From positions 217,648 through 281,647 of the forward strand of contig MCGE01000046.1 of NCBI GenBank assembly GCA_002105175.1: a stretch of DNA of 64,000 nt, written 5' to 3'. Source of the DNA: Absidia repens (Eukaryota > Mucoromycota > Mucoromycetes > Mucorales > Cunninghamellaceae). A program made the translations under genes and the position numbers. The notes beneath the pieces are model-generated. The model had not been told where the DNA came from and did no database searches. It saw only the letters and a list, made by a program, of their open reading frames with translations. Positions within the stretch are counted from its first letter, which is position 1. Every line of letters begins with the position of its first letter. Shown here in pieces: positions 13,750 to 24,518 of this stretch.

Positions 13750-14210
13750 TTAATTAAAGTATGGGTTTTGATGGGATAGGATTAGAGCCTCCGCCATTTC
13801 GCATTATGGTGGGCAGATCCTTTGGGGCCCGGCCGTCGTGCTCAGCGCTCTTTAATTGTGTGTGTGAGAAGTACATTCAGGCTCCGCACACACGATTTCT
13901 ATTTTTTGGCGCCAATTTTTTTTCCCTCTCTCTTCTCCTTTCTTTCTTCTTTTTTTTCCTTCATGAAAGTCTGAATGATATGATGGCAAGGCTCATTGGT
14001 ATACTGATGATCTAGGATTAGTGTTAGAACTTGAATTAGAGGCATTTTCAAAAATGCAAAACAAACATCATGGGAATCCCTTTCATTTTGGATTCGTGAT
14101 TTCTAACGTCCACTAGATTAGCATTCATTGTAAATAGTATCATTAGCTTAGGTTAGTGTTAGTTGTCATAGTTTACACTGTATACATATCTGAATAAACA
14201 TGTTTTGTCT
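13750..14210 (+). repeat. Dispersed repeat family, copy 2 (long subtype)
   Basis: Matches the reverse-strand copy at 63490-64000 along nearly its full length. Shared blocks are CATTATGGTGGGCAGATCCT, CCGTCGTGCTCAGCG, a C/T tract, AAAGTCTGAATGATATGATG, GATCTAGGATTAGTGTTAGA, the core CATGGGAATCCCTTTCATTT, and a tail with AATAAA near 14193 and TTTTGTCTTTTTACC. The 5' head differs from the copy 1 subtype, so the family has at least two heads. Confidence 0.75.
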
Positions 14211-14607
14211 TTTTACCATTAATCACCTTCATTCTTTTTATTGTCTCGTTGAATGGGCAGGTGTAAAATCCGATGTGCGTGTGTGTGTGTGTATGTATTT
14301 ATGTGTAGGAAGAAAAATATGTGCTTGTGTAGAAAAAAAAAAAAAAAAAGTACACTACGGAATATTTTGTTGTCTGTTTCTGCGTAATTGAGTGTAATGT
14401 CTCGAAATGGTTTAATGGTTTGGTTTCGCAAAAACCAAAACCAAACCAAACCAAACCAGATAAAGGAAATCAAACTAAAACCAACAATGTATACAAAATA
14501 AAACCCTCAGCTAATTGTATGGAAAAAGAAAAGTAGTCCAATCTAGTATAGTGTAGTATATGGGTGGATGGAATTTGTAAATGTATGCGGTACACAACAA
14601 CTACGAG

Positions 14608-14652
<45 letters not shown>

Positions 14653-14837
14653 CATCATAGTATGCCCTGAAAAAACTGGGTTGGTTTGGTTTTGACTCCT
14701 GGTTTTTTTAAGAACCCCTAGATAAAGACGATGATGATAAATGTATTAATAATGATTATAATTTATAAAGAGCATAAAATAGAGCCTTTTTTTATTTCCT
14801 TTATCTCCTTTTTATTCGAATTTTGTACGCTCGGGCA
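14211..14837. other. Intergenic with simple repeats
   Basis: Contains a GT-rich stretch (14279-14294), AACCAAA-type imperfect inverted repeats around 14409-14458 (GGTTTGGTTT facing AAACCAAACC), and poly-T of 40 nt at 14610-14649 followed by another GGTTTGGTTTTG. No gene. Confidence 0.5.
14610..14649. repeat. poly-T tract of 40 nt
   Basis: Uninterrupted T run in the repeat-rich intergenic region. Confidence 0.9.
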
Positions 14838-15044
14838 TGAATCCGACTTACGATATGTCTACTAATGACGGTCAATTTCCCGCTTGAGCCCAGGAATTCT
14901 TTTCTCGGCTTTCAGCTTTAGAAGCGGCTACCACCCAACACATAGCCTCCAACCCGGCCCCCTCTGATCCTAACATTATTATCAGAGCACCCGGGGCCGA
15001 CTTTACCCTTCCGGACGATTCCACTATTACGAATGTGAAATAGC
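14838..15044 (+). pseudogene. Retroelement-like (gag N-terminus type) fragment with an internal stop
   Basis: Reads MNPTYDMSTNDGQFPA, an in-frame TGA, AQEFFSRLSALEAATTQHIA, then NPAPSDPNIIIRAPGADFTL and PDDSTITNVK before a stop. It is GC-richer than its surroundings. The short acidic/proline style followed by a PGADFTLPD block is like Ty3/Gypsy gag starts in Mucoromycota, from general familiarity only. It ends directly at the start of an AT-rich repeat that recurs at 58.2 kb, suggesting element debris. Confidence 0.35.
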
Positions 15045-15310
15045 TAAAACATAAAAAATAAAAAAATAGAAAAACGAATATAAGACAGGTAGAATTAAGT
15101 GAGATTCTTGTATATGGTTTTTATTAAAAAATGTCACTCTTTATGTACTATATCTTATGTTTTATTGAAAATAGATAATACATGAGTTTATTGTTATTAT
15201 TATTTTTATCATCATCATCATCTTTGTCATAAACTTATGATTGATATCATTACAAGGGTATTTCTTTTCTTCTATTTTATGAGATCTAATGATTTCATGA
15301 AGTGAATCAT
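15045..15310 (-). repeat. AT-rich dispersed repeat R2, inverted copy
   Basis: The reverse complement matches 58235-58560 nearly end to end: TGAAATCATTAG, AATACCCTTG, AATAATAATAACAATAAAC, ATCTATTTTCAATAAAACAT, AAGATATAGTACATAAAGAG, and ACCATATACAAGAATCTCAC followed by TTAATTCTAC. It contains a TATA-like and AATAAA-like pair about 30 nt apart, as in compact LTRs. Confidence 0.7.
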
Positions 15311-15589
15311 TGTTTTCTTTTCATGCATCGCAATTGTTATGTGATTATTTATTTTTTATTTTGCATTGTTCCTAATCGGTATTTCAATTTATTTAGTCAC
15401 GGATTTTTTTCAGGAACAGATCTTAATTTTATTTTTATGTCTCCTTTGAAATATTTGATCACTACTTTGGTTTTCGTAAATCAATTTTAGCTTTTTTTAT
15501 TTTGATTATTTCTCATTCAGACATAATTGCCCCAGAATGGGCTTTGGAAGTTACCGTTCTGCTTTATATTTCTCTCTACTACCCTAAAA
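15311..15589. other. AT-rich DNA, nothing recognised
   Basis: T-rich sequence between the R2 copy and the retroelement debris. No gene or clear repeat was seen. Confidence 0.4.
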
Positions 15590-17010
15590 AAGTTGAACTT
15601 ACGCCAAAAAGTTCCGATGCTCATTTGCTTAAAAAACTATTGTGACGGTTGACCTCAACCTTGAGAATTGTTCGCCTGGGCAATGAATGAAGGAGATTGA
15701 AGTGCTGAAACAAATGATGAAGTTTACAACCTGACACTCAGTACCAGATGTTCTAAACAAGACGTTCAGTACCAGATGTTTCGCATAAAATAAATTTTAG
15801 TATAAATACCTCAGAAAAACATTGAAAAAGAAAAAGAAAATTATCTTTGAACTATTTTATCTTTGATCACTTTATATTTTTTAATAAATTTATTATAAAG
15901 GTTTTTTAAACCTCCCAACTTGTTGGCTTCCTATTATTCCACACTTTGGAATATTTTTATTATATATTTTTGACAGCTGAGTCTGAATCTCGCTTCACTT
16001 TATTTTTTTTTGACTTGATCTAAGTCACTACTTATTTTTTTGACCTTATTATTTTCATCTTTGAAAATAATACATCCTCACTTGGACTTTCAAGTATCGT
16101 CCTTTATTATCTTTAAGCCTTTGAAGCTACAATCGGTTGAACTTAATCCTAAAAAGTTCTGGTGCTCACTTGTAGAGGATCGGCCTGAGTCCGCTCCCAA
16201 CAACAACAACCGCAGCAAGCAAGTGATGAACAACAACCGCAGCAAACAAGTGACGAACAACAAACCTGCAGCCGCCTTTGCTATCTTAGTGAACAGACCT
16301 GCCGCAGCTACGCCCTTCTCATCTCGTCAACGACATCTTCTTCTCCGACCTCGTCTACCAAATACATTCTCCGCCACACTAAATCTCGTCGACGACTCGC
16401 ATACTCCGCCACTTTCATTTTAGTATAAATAGCCAGACATTTTCGAAGAAATTATTTTTTCTTTAGTTTTTTTTTCAAGTTTTCTCATATTATAAAATAA
16501 AACTTAGTACAAAGGTTCTTTTAACCACCAATTTATCTACTGTTTCTATTGGATCATAGAAACCTCTTTTATTTTTGACTACAAGTCCTCTTTTTATTTT
16601 ATTTTTACTGTGTGTTATACACTTATTTTTATTGAACCAACAAAGGTCAATACTTTTCTTTTTTATTTTATTTTACTTTTCCAAGTTTATTTTTTATAAA
16701 CTTTCTCTACAGTTGGACTTTATCTACAAAAGTTCTGGTGCTCACTACTCTATATTCTATTTTTGTTCAAATCAGGAACAAGTTATTTCAAATCCCGTCC
16801 AAGGAACAAATTTATTTTCAAGCTCTAACAAGCAAAAACTATACTAAAGGATAACTCAAGACATCCTATTCAACCCAGAAAAACATAAAAACCTACAAAA
16901 ACACTACTCTGTTACAAGCTTCTTACCCAAATTAGCCGTAACACACTCAATAAAAAATAAAAACCTACAAAAACAATTTCCAGTTACGACCTAGCAACCA
17001 AAATTAGCCG
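15590..17010 (+). mobile_element. LTR-retroelement debris in tandem-like blocks
   Basis: A marker block (GTTGAACTTA followed by AAAAAGTTCTGGTGCTCAC or a variant) occurs three times, near 15592, 16136 and 16705, about 545-570 bp apart. The two intervening blocks share TTTTAGTATAAATA promoter-like sequence (15797 and 16420) followed by TATAAAGG or ACAAAGG then TTTTAACC. An ATTGGATCATAGAAACC site at 16549 could be a primer-binding region. Two near-identical sequences ending ATTAGCCGTAACAC lie at about 16880-16945 and 16960-17012. No intact gag or pol is visible. Inferred nested or tandem remnants of one LTR element. Confidence 0.45.
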
Positions 17011-17208
17011 TAACACTATAATGTCAACGACAGGTCGAATTTGGTGACCTGATGGCTTGGGCCACTAATATGCGAACATGCCACAGCCCCACCTTCATCG
17101 TCGACTCCAATCCGCCCTCATCAACCACCATCATACTCCGCTCCTTTCACACTTTACGCGTTTATCAATAAAAGTCTAAATGATAAAATATTAACCGATA
17201 TGAAAAGC

Positions 17209-17213
17209 AAAAA
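17209..17213 (-). terminator. Pol III terminator of tRNA-Leu
   Basis: Five T on the minus strand, six bases after the tRNA 3' end; the standard RNA polymerase III stop signal. Confidence 0.75.
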
Positions 17214-17218
17214 GATAT

Positions 17219-17302
17219 TGGTGACTGGGAGATTCGAACTCCCGCCTCAGATTGAGACCGCAACTTGAGTGCGGCGCCTTAGACCAACTCGGCCAAATCA
17301 CC
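17219..17302 (-). tRNA. tRNA-Leu, anticodon CAA, intronless
   Basis: 84 nt including discriminator A. The acceptor stem GGTGATT pairs with AGTCACC (one G-T). The D arm is GCC...GGC. The anticodon stem CCGCA/TGCGG encloses CTCAAGT, giving anticodon CAA (reads UUG). A long variable arm (TCTCA ATC TGAGG-type) marks a class II tRNA, consistent with Leu. The T arm is GGGAG TTCGAAT CTCCC. CCA is not encoded. It sits at the edge of retroelement debris, a common insertion neighbourhood. Confidence 0.96.
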
Positions 17303-17853
17303 TTCGTTGGTGATGAAATCGGATAGTATTTTATAAAGAAATGTGGTCGGCGTTTAAACTCGACTTCCAATTTATTTTGCTTATTTAATATCGTCATTCC
17401 TTCCTTTTTTTTTTTTTTTTTCTTTCTCTCCTTTATTTTTTTTTTTAATTTCGTTTGTCTCTTATTGTTCCTTTTCTTTTTATCTTGTTTTTTCTCTTAT
17501 TTATCTGTCCCTTACTTTTGCTACTTCTTATAACTATCTCCACAGCAATCACATACACTCTTGCCAACGATAACAACATTCACAATCTCTTCGTTACATT
17601 CATTCCCCTATTTTATTGTAGTGCTAGTCAGATCGCGTCTACCTCCTTATCCCATATTGTAGTAGTTAGTCAGTTACGAGGATATTCCTCCGAATTAGGC
17701 GATCTGTGGTACACTTTGCTTTAGTAGTTTAGCAATAGCTTTAGTAGTTATAGATAGAATATAAGATGATGCTTTATTGGAATAAAATGTCTATTGATAT
17801 TTATACTATTTTCTACTTTATCGTTATTTCAAATGTCGAACAAATAAGTCTAA
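17303..17853. other. Intergenic, T-rich
   Basis: Pyrimidine-rich stretch (17401-17520) followed by unremarkable sequence; an ATG-less reading frame only. No gene supported. Confidence 0.4.
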
Positions 17854-18039
17854 AGGATTTTACAAAGATATTACAAAGACAATAAAAGGGTAAGGGAAAC
17901 TATTGCGTCGAAGTTATGTCGCTTAAATTTGGAAAGTGACGAAGAGGATCTCGTTTTACGACGTTTGGTTCTAGCCGAAACCACCAATGATATACCACGG
18001 TTATCCAGGGCAGTTTCAGCAGCGAAGCCGACAAATTGA
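17854..18039 (+). pseudogene. Orphan coding-like fragment, no start
   Basis: Open frame without ATG that ends ETIASKLCRLNLESDEEDLV, LRRLVLAETTNDIPRLSRAV, SAAKPTN and a stop. The composition (balanced charged and aliphatic residues, GC higher than flanks) is protein-like and unlike the surrounding AT-rich DNA. No family is recognised. It may be a captured or decayed exon. Confidence 0.25.
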
Positions 18040-18896
18040 GACGTCGTGTAGTAGTATTAGGAAAAGTTTTCCAAGAAAAGTTATAATAGTAGCAGACGCT
18101 TTCCGCTCTCCATTTTCCCCAAGCCTTTAGTTTTTTTTTGGCCCTTTATGTTTAGCCCCTTATCCAGTTCTTGTATATACAGTATACCTCGCTTTTATCT
18201 TTTTAATCAAACCATCTTTTTAAGACCACTCAATAATATTGATAGGATCTCTGCCTTTCACTACACTTTTTTTTTTTTTATCTTCTTTTTCTTTTGGATT
18301 TTATTTATTAGTGGCTCCCGATTGGATTTTCTTTACTTTTTTACAAGAATTTCTTTTTATTTTATCAACTCACATACCATACATCTCAAAAATTGCCACA
18401 TTGGGCAAGTGATATATATTTAACAGCCAGTCGGGTTAGGCGCGGGCGATACGTTACTCTCATTGGCTCATTCTTGATCTCTGAATCCTGCATGGCGGTG
18501 TTTTATCTATTTTTCAGTCCTTTCCTTTCCCTTTTCTTTTTCTTCCTTCTTGCCCATTCTTCCTTCCTTCTTCTCGTTTTGCATTGTCTCAGTTGCCTTT
18601 ACTTTTATTCAATTCCCCTCTTTTATAACTTCCACTTTTTTGGTTTCATTCCCCATTAATTTTATTTTATTTTTATAATCTCTCTTGTATCGCCGATATA
18701 AGGTCGTTCCAACTCTCCTTTAGATTATTGACATGTGTAGTATATAGTTGGTTGACTTTTGAATTGAATTAACAACAAACTATCTACTTCTTTGATTCTT
18801 TTTATATACTTCTGTATCCAAACTTTGCTCCTCACACAAGCTCTCTTTTTTTATGTCAAAGACTTTTTTTTTTTTTTTTTTTTTTTGGCGTAAAGG
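18040..18896. other. Intergenic, pyrimidine-rich
   Basis: Long T/C-rich stretches and a T run of about 23 nt at 18864-18887. Open frames here are hydrophobic artefacts of T-richness. Nothing supported. Confidence 0.4.
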
Positions 18897-18985
18897 TGGA
18901 ACAAGACGTCTACGATAAACAAGAACTCATTGGCACCCTGGACTATCGAAATGGTGCGCTACTACCAGATCCTCCCCTTACAAGG
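18897..18985 (+). pseudogene. Orphan exon-like fragment
   Basis: Reads VEQDVYDKQELIGTLDYRNG and ALLPDPPLTR and is immediately followed by a GTAATC donor-like site. It is preceded by a long T tract and an AAAG that could serve as an acceptor. No flanking exon keeps the frame for long (the next possible acceptor gives SYQFH and a stop). Unknown family; possibly a gene relic. Confidence 0.25.
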
Positions 18986-19069
18986 TAATCATCAAACGGT
19001 CTGTGCTTAAGTATTTGAACATCGCATGCATACTGATTTTTTTTCTTCCAAGTTATCAATTTCATTAAA

Positions 19070-19390
19070 GCGATGGTGATCTTGGATTAGTGTTAGAACT
19101 TGAATCAGGGACTTTTCGGAAAATGCAAGGTAAGCATCATGGGGAAACCCTTCCATTATGGACCTGTGATTTTAAACTATCATTAGATTAGTCTTGGAAC
19201 TTGAATCGGGGGCAGTTTGAAAAATGCAATACAAGCAGCATGGGGGAAGTCCTTCAATTTGGATCTGTGATTTTGGGCCGCCATTAGATTAGTCTTATCT
19301 TAGATTAGCATCTTGAAACCGTCATTAGTTTAGCTTCGCGCCAGTTGTTGTAGTTTACAATTCCATCTAAATAAAATTCATGTCTCGTCT
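19070..19390 (+). repeat. Dispersed repeat family, copy 3, with duplicated core
   Basis: Two successive core units: GGATTAGTGTTAGAACTTGA to CATTAGATTAGTC (19087-19190) and TTGGAACTTGAATCGGGGGC to CATTAGATTAGTC (19190-19295), each with a CATGGGGAAA-like heart (19137 and 19238). One tail follows, with AATAAA at about 19369 and GTCTCGTCTCTTTATT. Confidence 0.7.
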
Positions 19391-19870
19391 CTTTATTAAA
19401 CGTTTACATAGATTGTATTGTTCAATGGACATATGTGTGAATTGAAAAAAATAAATAATTCGTATATATGCATATATATACGTGTGTGTGTATGTGCAAG
19501 TGAGTGAAAAAATAGGTATTTACAGTAATGACAGGGCATACATAAAGGAATGGCACGGTAAAGAAATGATGCGTGCTGTCGTAAAATGCAATATATATAC
19601 CCGACCACTACTCTTTTGTCGCTTCTTATAATACCATCCCATCCAAAGAAAGCATGATATGTACGACAACCATAAAAAATACAACAATAAAGTGAAGTGC
19701 ATCATCCATCCTGTATGTTCTATAAATATCAAATTTCAGAAAGCAACATTTCCCTCCAACGATGTAAAGACAAACAAATGTGTAATTTTTATTCTTTTAT
19801 TATATATAGACGAAGCAAATAGTAATACTACTGATAAAGATAACATAAGAAGGAGAATATGTATATTTAG

Positions 19871-22523
19871 CTAACTAATTTTGTTTTTTTTCCTAACTAC
19901 GCTTGATCCATCATATAGCTCGATTTTTGTATTTGCAAAGTGGCAACCAAGAGAGTCCCGAAAGTAAGCAAGGGAGGAGGATACCGCACAGCGTTCTTTG
20001 AGAGTGTCTAATGACGAGTCCCTGACCCTGTTTTTGTTGATGAGATTGTTCATGGTAGGTTGGATATTGTTGCATAAAAATGATTTCCCTGTGGCTTCCA
20101 CCAATCGATCCATGCCATGGGCCAGCCCCGTCGTACATTTGAAATCAACCAGATTAAGAGATTGTAAATGATATAAACCAGCAAACATTTCAGCAAGAGC
20201 CTTTTCTACATCCTCCATATAAAAGTTTACAGGTTTGTCGGTCATGGTAGCCATATCGTATCGTTCTTTCCATGCTAATGGCGCTTCACGATTTCCATCG
20301 CCAATCCAGCCGCAAAGTGATAGTTGTTTCAGGTTCTTGGAGCAAGGTGCAATGCATTCTCTCCAGATTCGTGCCGTATATCCAGTACATTTTCCTAGTG
20401 AAAGGTTGGTCAAATTCCTTAGTGTTGAAAGCACACGGTATTTGATGACTAAGGTGTTTTCCATCAAGTTCCATGTCTCCATCATTTCATTCATCCTTTC
20501 TTCTACTACTATCGCTTGTCGTTGTTGTTGATTGAGTAATGCTGATCGAGATGCCGAGTTGCCCGACGTCAAGAATTCTTCAATGTCGTAAATGTTGGTG
20601 ATGTTCAAAGTATGCAGATTTGGTGAGAAACGCCACCGATCAGTTGTTGAATGCTTGATATTACCAGTACTATTGTCACTGGTGAGAGAAGTTGGGCCAA
20701 TGAGTTCACAAGTAGTCGCAAAGTGAAGTTTAAGAACATGCAGTTTCCGTAAATTCGAAAAAGGGGTGATCATCACCACGTCGTTTGAAGTGTGCGACAG
20801 GATACCATTGCAGTCCAATTCATTCAAGTGTTTCGTCCAAGCAATCAAATCCAAAATATCTTTGTAATGCATATTTGAGAGTTGAAGGGTGCGCAAATTG
20901 ATAAAAATGGATGTGTCTGGAGGTTCAGTCAATCGCATAGCTGATTTGTTGTTGTTTCTTATATTGATGGTCCGAATATGTACAAGTGGTGAAGAGAGGA
21001 GTAGATCATTGTAGCTGTTGCTGTTGTTGTTGTTGTTGTTGCTGTTGTTGCTGTTGTTGCTGTTGTTGCTGTTGTTGCTGTTGTTGCTGTTGTTGCTGTT
21101 GCTGTTGCTATTTGGTCTTGTCCGTCGGCCAGCCCGGGATAATGAAAACCGCCCACTGTCAACTTCAGACGTAGATTCCAGTTGTTGTATCAATTTACTC
21201 CAGGTATAATCGATTGTTCGCCACTAATATGAATTTAAAGTAAGGATCAATATTATAAAGTAATGAAAAGGGAGGTAGTTTTGGACTTACCACATAGGGC
21301 AGTAAAGCCACATTTCGCCAATGTTTGCAAACCGAAGAGACAACACATAAGGTTTGGGTCGTAGCGCACCATTTGAGAATTTCAATCAAGCAATCATCAT
21401 TCAAATTGTAAATAGGTGGCGATTTAGCGAGATCCGGTGGCGGTTTAGCGAGATCCGGTGGTGGTTTATCGAGATCCGGTGGCTGATATATCGGTAAAAA
21501 TAAGCCGTGCAACGCAAGCCGACGTGTCCATGACTGATAAAGGATGTTTGGCCATACAATATTTCCTGTTTGTTGAGTATCCCCTGAATGATCAATTAGT
21601 GTATCTGGTATTGTGCTGTGTTCATCTATCAGTTGTGGCTGGTGGAATTCTTGATGAGTGTTGCTTGATGAAGGCATAGGTATCGTTGAAGGTGAGTGGG
21701 TATATGACTGAAGGCTTGTCGTTCGTGGCGGAGAGGAAGCGTCACGTCGGGATGAAGTAGTCTCCAAGATAAATGGTGTTGTGAGCGGCTGTAAACGCGG
21801 TTGTTGATCATCAATGTCAAGTTGCGATGGTGGTGAATGAGGTTCACAATAATGGACACGCTTCAAAGGAGGCAGAGAAGTTGATCTATTCCGAGCTAAA
21901 GTAGATTTGCGTCCAAGTCGAGACGAGGAAGATGGCAAATCTTCAGTGATATCAGTAGTAGGTCGCGTTTGTCGGTGAGATTTAGGAAGCTGGCGTTTCA
22001 AAAGGTGAGGTGTTTGATCCATGATTGAAGTACCCATAGAGATTTGCATAGATTGTACGTGATCAATATTTTCCAGCATACATGGTTGTGATTCCGAAGT
22101 TGGTCCAGGCTCCAAATCGTATGATCGAGACCATTCACTTTCCGGTGATGGCGGCTGTTCCGTCAAAAAGAAATATGGCAGTTCAAGGGGCTCTGGTGAT
22201 GATTGTAGTGGTGTTTGTAATGGCGGCTTTTCCGACTTCCTAGGTGACAAACCTATCGTAGTTATTACTTCTTTCGAAGATAACGTCGTCCTTTTGGGTT
22301 GACTCCATCGTGAGGTTCTTGTGATAGGTTGAGGACTAGGTTGTTGCTTTGCTGAGGTATTGTTGGTCATGGTTTTGGGGTTGGGTTTGGGTGAAGAAGT
22401 TTGTAAGCTTTGCTGTCCATTGCCACATCGAGTTGACCGTTTAATCTTTGGGCTTGAGTAATGTATAGTAGTGAATTCGTCTGTATTTTCCTCAATTCTT
22501 TTCAATGGCTTTCGAGGAGGCAT
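19871..22523 (-). CDS. F-box protein with Leu-rich C-terminus (861 aa)
   Basis: Exon 1 21291-22523 (411 codons), intron 21224-21290 (GTAAGT...TAG), exon 2 19871-21223. Residues 1-360 are disordered, with Ser/Pro-rich segments and a short PPDLAKP repeat. The F-box is at about 375-415 and spans the splice site: NLNDDCLIEILKWCATTQTL, then VSSVCKHWRNVALLPYVW and RTIDYTWSKLIQQL. After an Asn/Ser tract (CTGTTG repeat at 21014-21112) come irregular LRR-like units (INLRTLQLSNMHYKDILDLI, LRNLTNLSLGKCTGY, LKQLSLCGWIGD, LQSLNLVDFKC). F-box proteins recruit substrates to SCF ubiquitin ligases via Skp1; the target is unknown. Divergent from the homeobox gene with a 567-bp shared upstream region. Confidence 0.88.
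21014..21112. repeat. (CTGTTG)n trinucleotide-derived repeat coding Asn/Ser
   Basis: About 99 bp of CTG/TTG units in the F-box gene; on the coding strand AACAGC/AACAAC encodes an N-S-N-N tract. Likely length-polymorphic. Confidence 0.85.
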
Positions 22524-23090
22524 TGGAACAGACAGATATATTACAGACCAAAAAAAGAAAAAGAAAAAGGTGTTCCTTTTGTTTTGTTTAAGGGCTGGTG
22601 CAATTTAATTCCCGACAACGAAATTAAATGAGTTGAAGAGAAACTATTGCAAGTGTGTGATAATTTATGACTTGTCATTTACACCCTTATGTTAATTCAA
22701 GTCATCGAATCACCGGAAGAAGCAAAAGCGTTAGAAATGACATGCACTCTGGCATACAAGGGTAGCAATTAATTAAAGGGCGTCTACTTGACACAGATTA
22801 ACAGTAAGTAATTTTTAACAGCCAGCAAATCATAAAAATCTAAGCGACTGAGCCCTAGCAAACAATCGACAAAACTGGACTATGCTTGGACGGTGAGTGG
22901 CAGATAGAAAACTCCGACACTGACATTACTGAAACAATGTCAATAAAGAACGTCAACACATAACTGTATAACCCAATAAAAAAAAAGTAACAAGGGTTCT
23001 AATATCATCATCATGTAATCATATACTTCATCTCCCTTTTTTTTTTTTTTCCTTTTTGTTTCGCGCAGATATGCACAACTTCAAAATCTA
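22524..23090. promoter_or_regulatory. Shared divergent promoter region of F-box and homeobox genes
   Basis: 567 bp between head-to-head starts. Contains a T/C tract (23036-23060) ending TTTCGCGCAG just upstream of the homeobox ATG, which could also be a 5'-UTR splice acceptor. No specific operator is recognised. Confidence 0.4.
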
Positions 23091-24059
23091 ATGGATTCGG
23101 ATGATTTTGACCTGAACACCAATCGACGAAATTCATTAGCAATATCAGCTTTATTAAATGATAAAAGTATTGATCCTGTGGCGTCATTATCCACTAATCT
23201 GCTCACACCAGAAGAAAAAAGAGCAAACAGAAAATCATGGCATGGATTTGCTACTGAAGATGTATCAAAGGCAAAGCGGAAACGCATATCTACACAACAA
23301 TGCAATCGATTGAAGGATATATTCCAACAAACCGATACCCCTAGCTCTGAGGTCCGAGAACAGCTAGCTGATGAACTAGATATGACAAAACGTGAAGTAC
23401 AGGTAAATGAGAGATAATGAATGATATAAGTAAGACTTTATTCAATTGAATATAATAAAACTAAACTGAACTGAACTAAATCTGTATAGGTGTGGTTCCA
23501 AAACCGTCGAGCCAAAGCAAATCGTGCTAGAGCCGCTGCAGCAACACTATCTATTTCTAACCACAGCGATCCCGTAACATCATCGACTGTCTCAGCAAGA
23601 TATGACCCAATCATTAGGAGCGACCATCAACATCATTCCATCGCCAGCATGATGCCTCGGCTCGCACTACCACCACCAACAATAAATCATTATTACCAAC
23701 CCTCATCTCAACCCCAACCATTTATTAAATACATACCACCACCATCGAGAAGATCATCTGACGCCTTTTCAGACTCTTCAACCCCGCCAACAAGATCATC
23801 ATCACTACAGCCTATTGCTCCAATGCCACCTTCCATCTCAGTCCGTTCCACCTCCATCGTAATGCCACCCCCCATTGCCTCATCATATAGCACACCATTA
23901 CCACATACACCACCGCCGCCCATCGCACCAAGAAACCACAGCATTCATCGTCAACAAGGAGCCATGGAGAATGGTCCTATACAGAGCCGAAATCCTGCCA
24001 GTCAGCCGGCCAAGAAAAGACCTAAATCAGTCATAGGAGTATTGAATACCACTCCATAA
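23091..24059 (+). CDS. Homeobox transcription factor (293 aa)
   Basis: Exon 1 23091-23402, intron 23403-23489, exon 2 23490-24059. The homeodomain lies at about residues 61-120: KAKRKRISTQQCNRLKDIFQ, TPSSEVREQLADELDMTKRE, and VQVWFQNRRAKANRARA. The recognition helix has the canonical WFQNRR with Q50-type context, and the intron splits the domain between VQ and VW. It is a typical 60-residue type rather than TALE, since no three-residue loop insertion is visible. Downstream is Pro/Ser-rich with likely disordered activation or repression function. Nuclear, sequence-specific DNA binding is expected; targets and orthologue are unknown. Confidence 0.92.
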
Positions 24060-24518
24060 AGAGCCCTATCCTAATAATCAATAGTATAATCGTAATAAAA
24101 CAAAGATTTAAATCAGAAAATTATTCGTCTATACTACATAGAGTATTTTACACTTGCAAAAAAAAAAAAAACGACAGCGTGCTTTCTTGGTGGAATTTGA
24201 AAAACGAAAAAAGCGGATTTTAAACTTGAATTTCGAAAGAACACAAAATATGTCAATTTTTTTCAATCTGTCCTTTTTTCTCCCGTTCCTTTTCACATTG
24301 CCAACACATTTAACAAGTACATAGGTGATTGCGGATTTTGCATACCATACTTCATTTGATCAACTCACAGTAAGTCGACAAACATTATAGACACTCAAAA
24401 CAATTAACACTAGTACTCAGGTACAAACTAACTTGACTTTGACCGGCATATGTTTACAGGTGTTCTTCTTCTTGTCACTCTCCCTTATACCCAGTAAGTG
24501 CTTGTATTGATCAGCAAT
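24060..24518. other. Intergenic, homeobox 3' end and PIK1 promoter
   Basis: AATAAA-like site at about 24094 and an A13 run near 24160; no coding signal before the PIK1 ATG. Confidence 0.45.
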
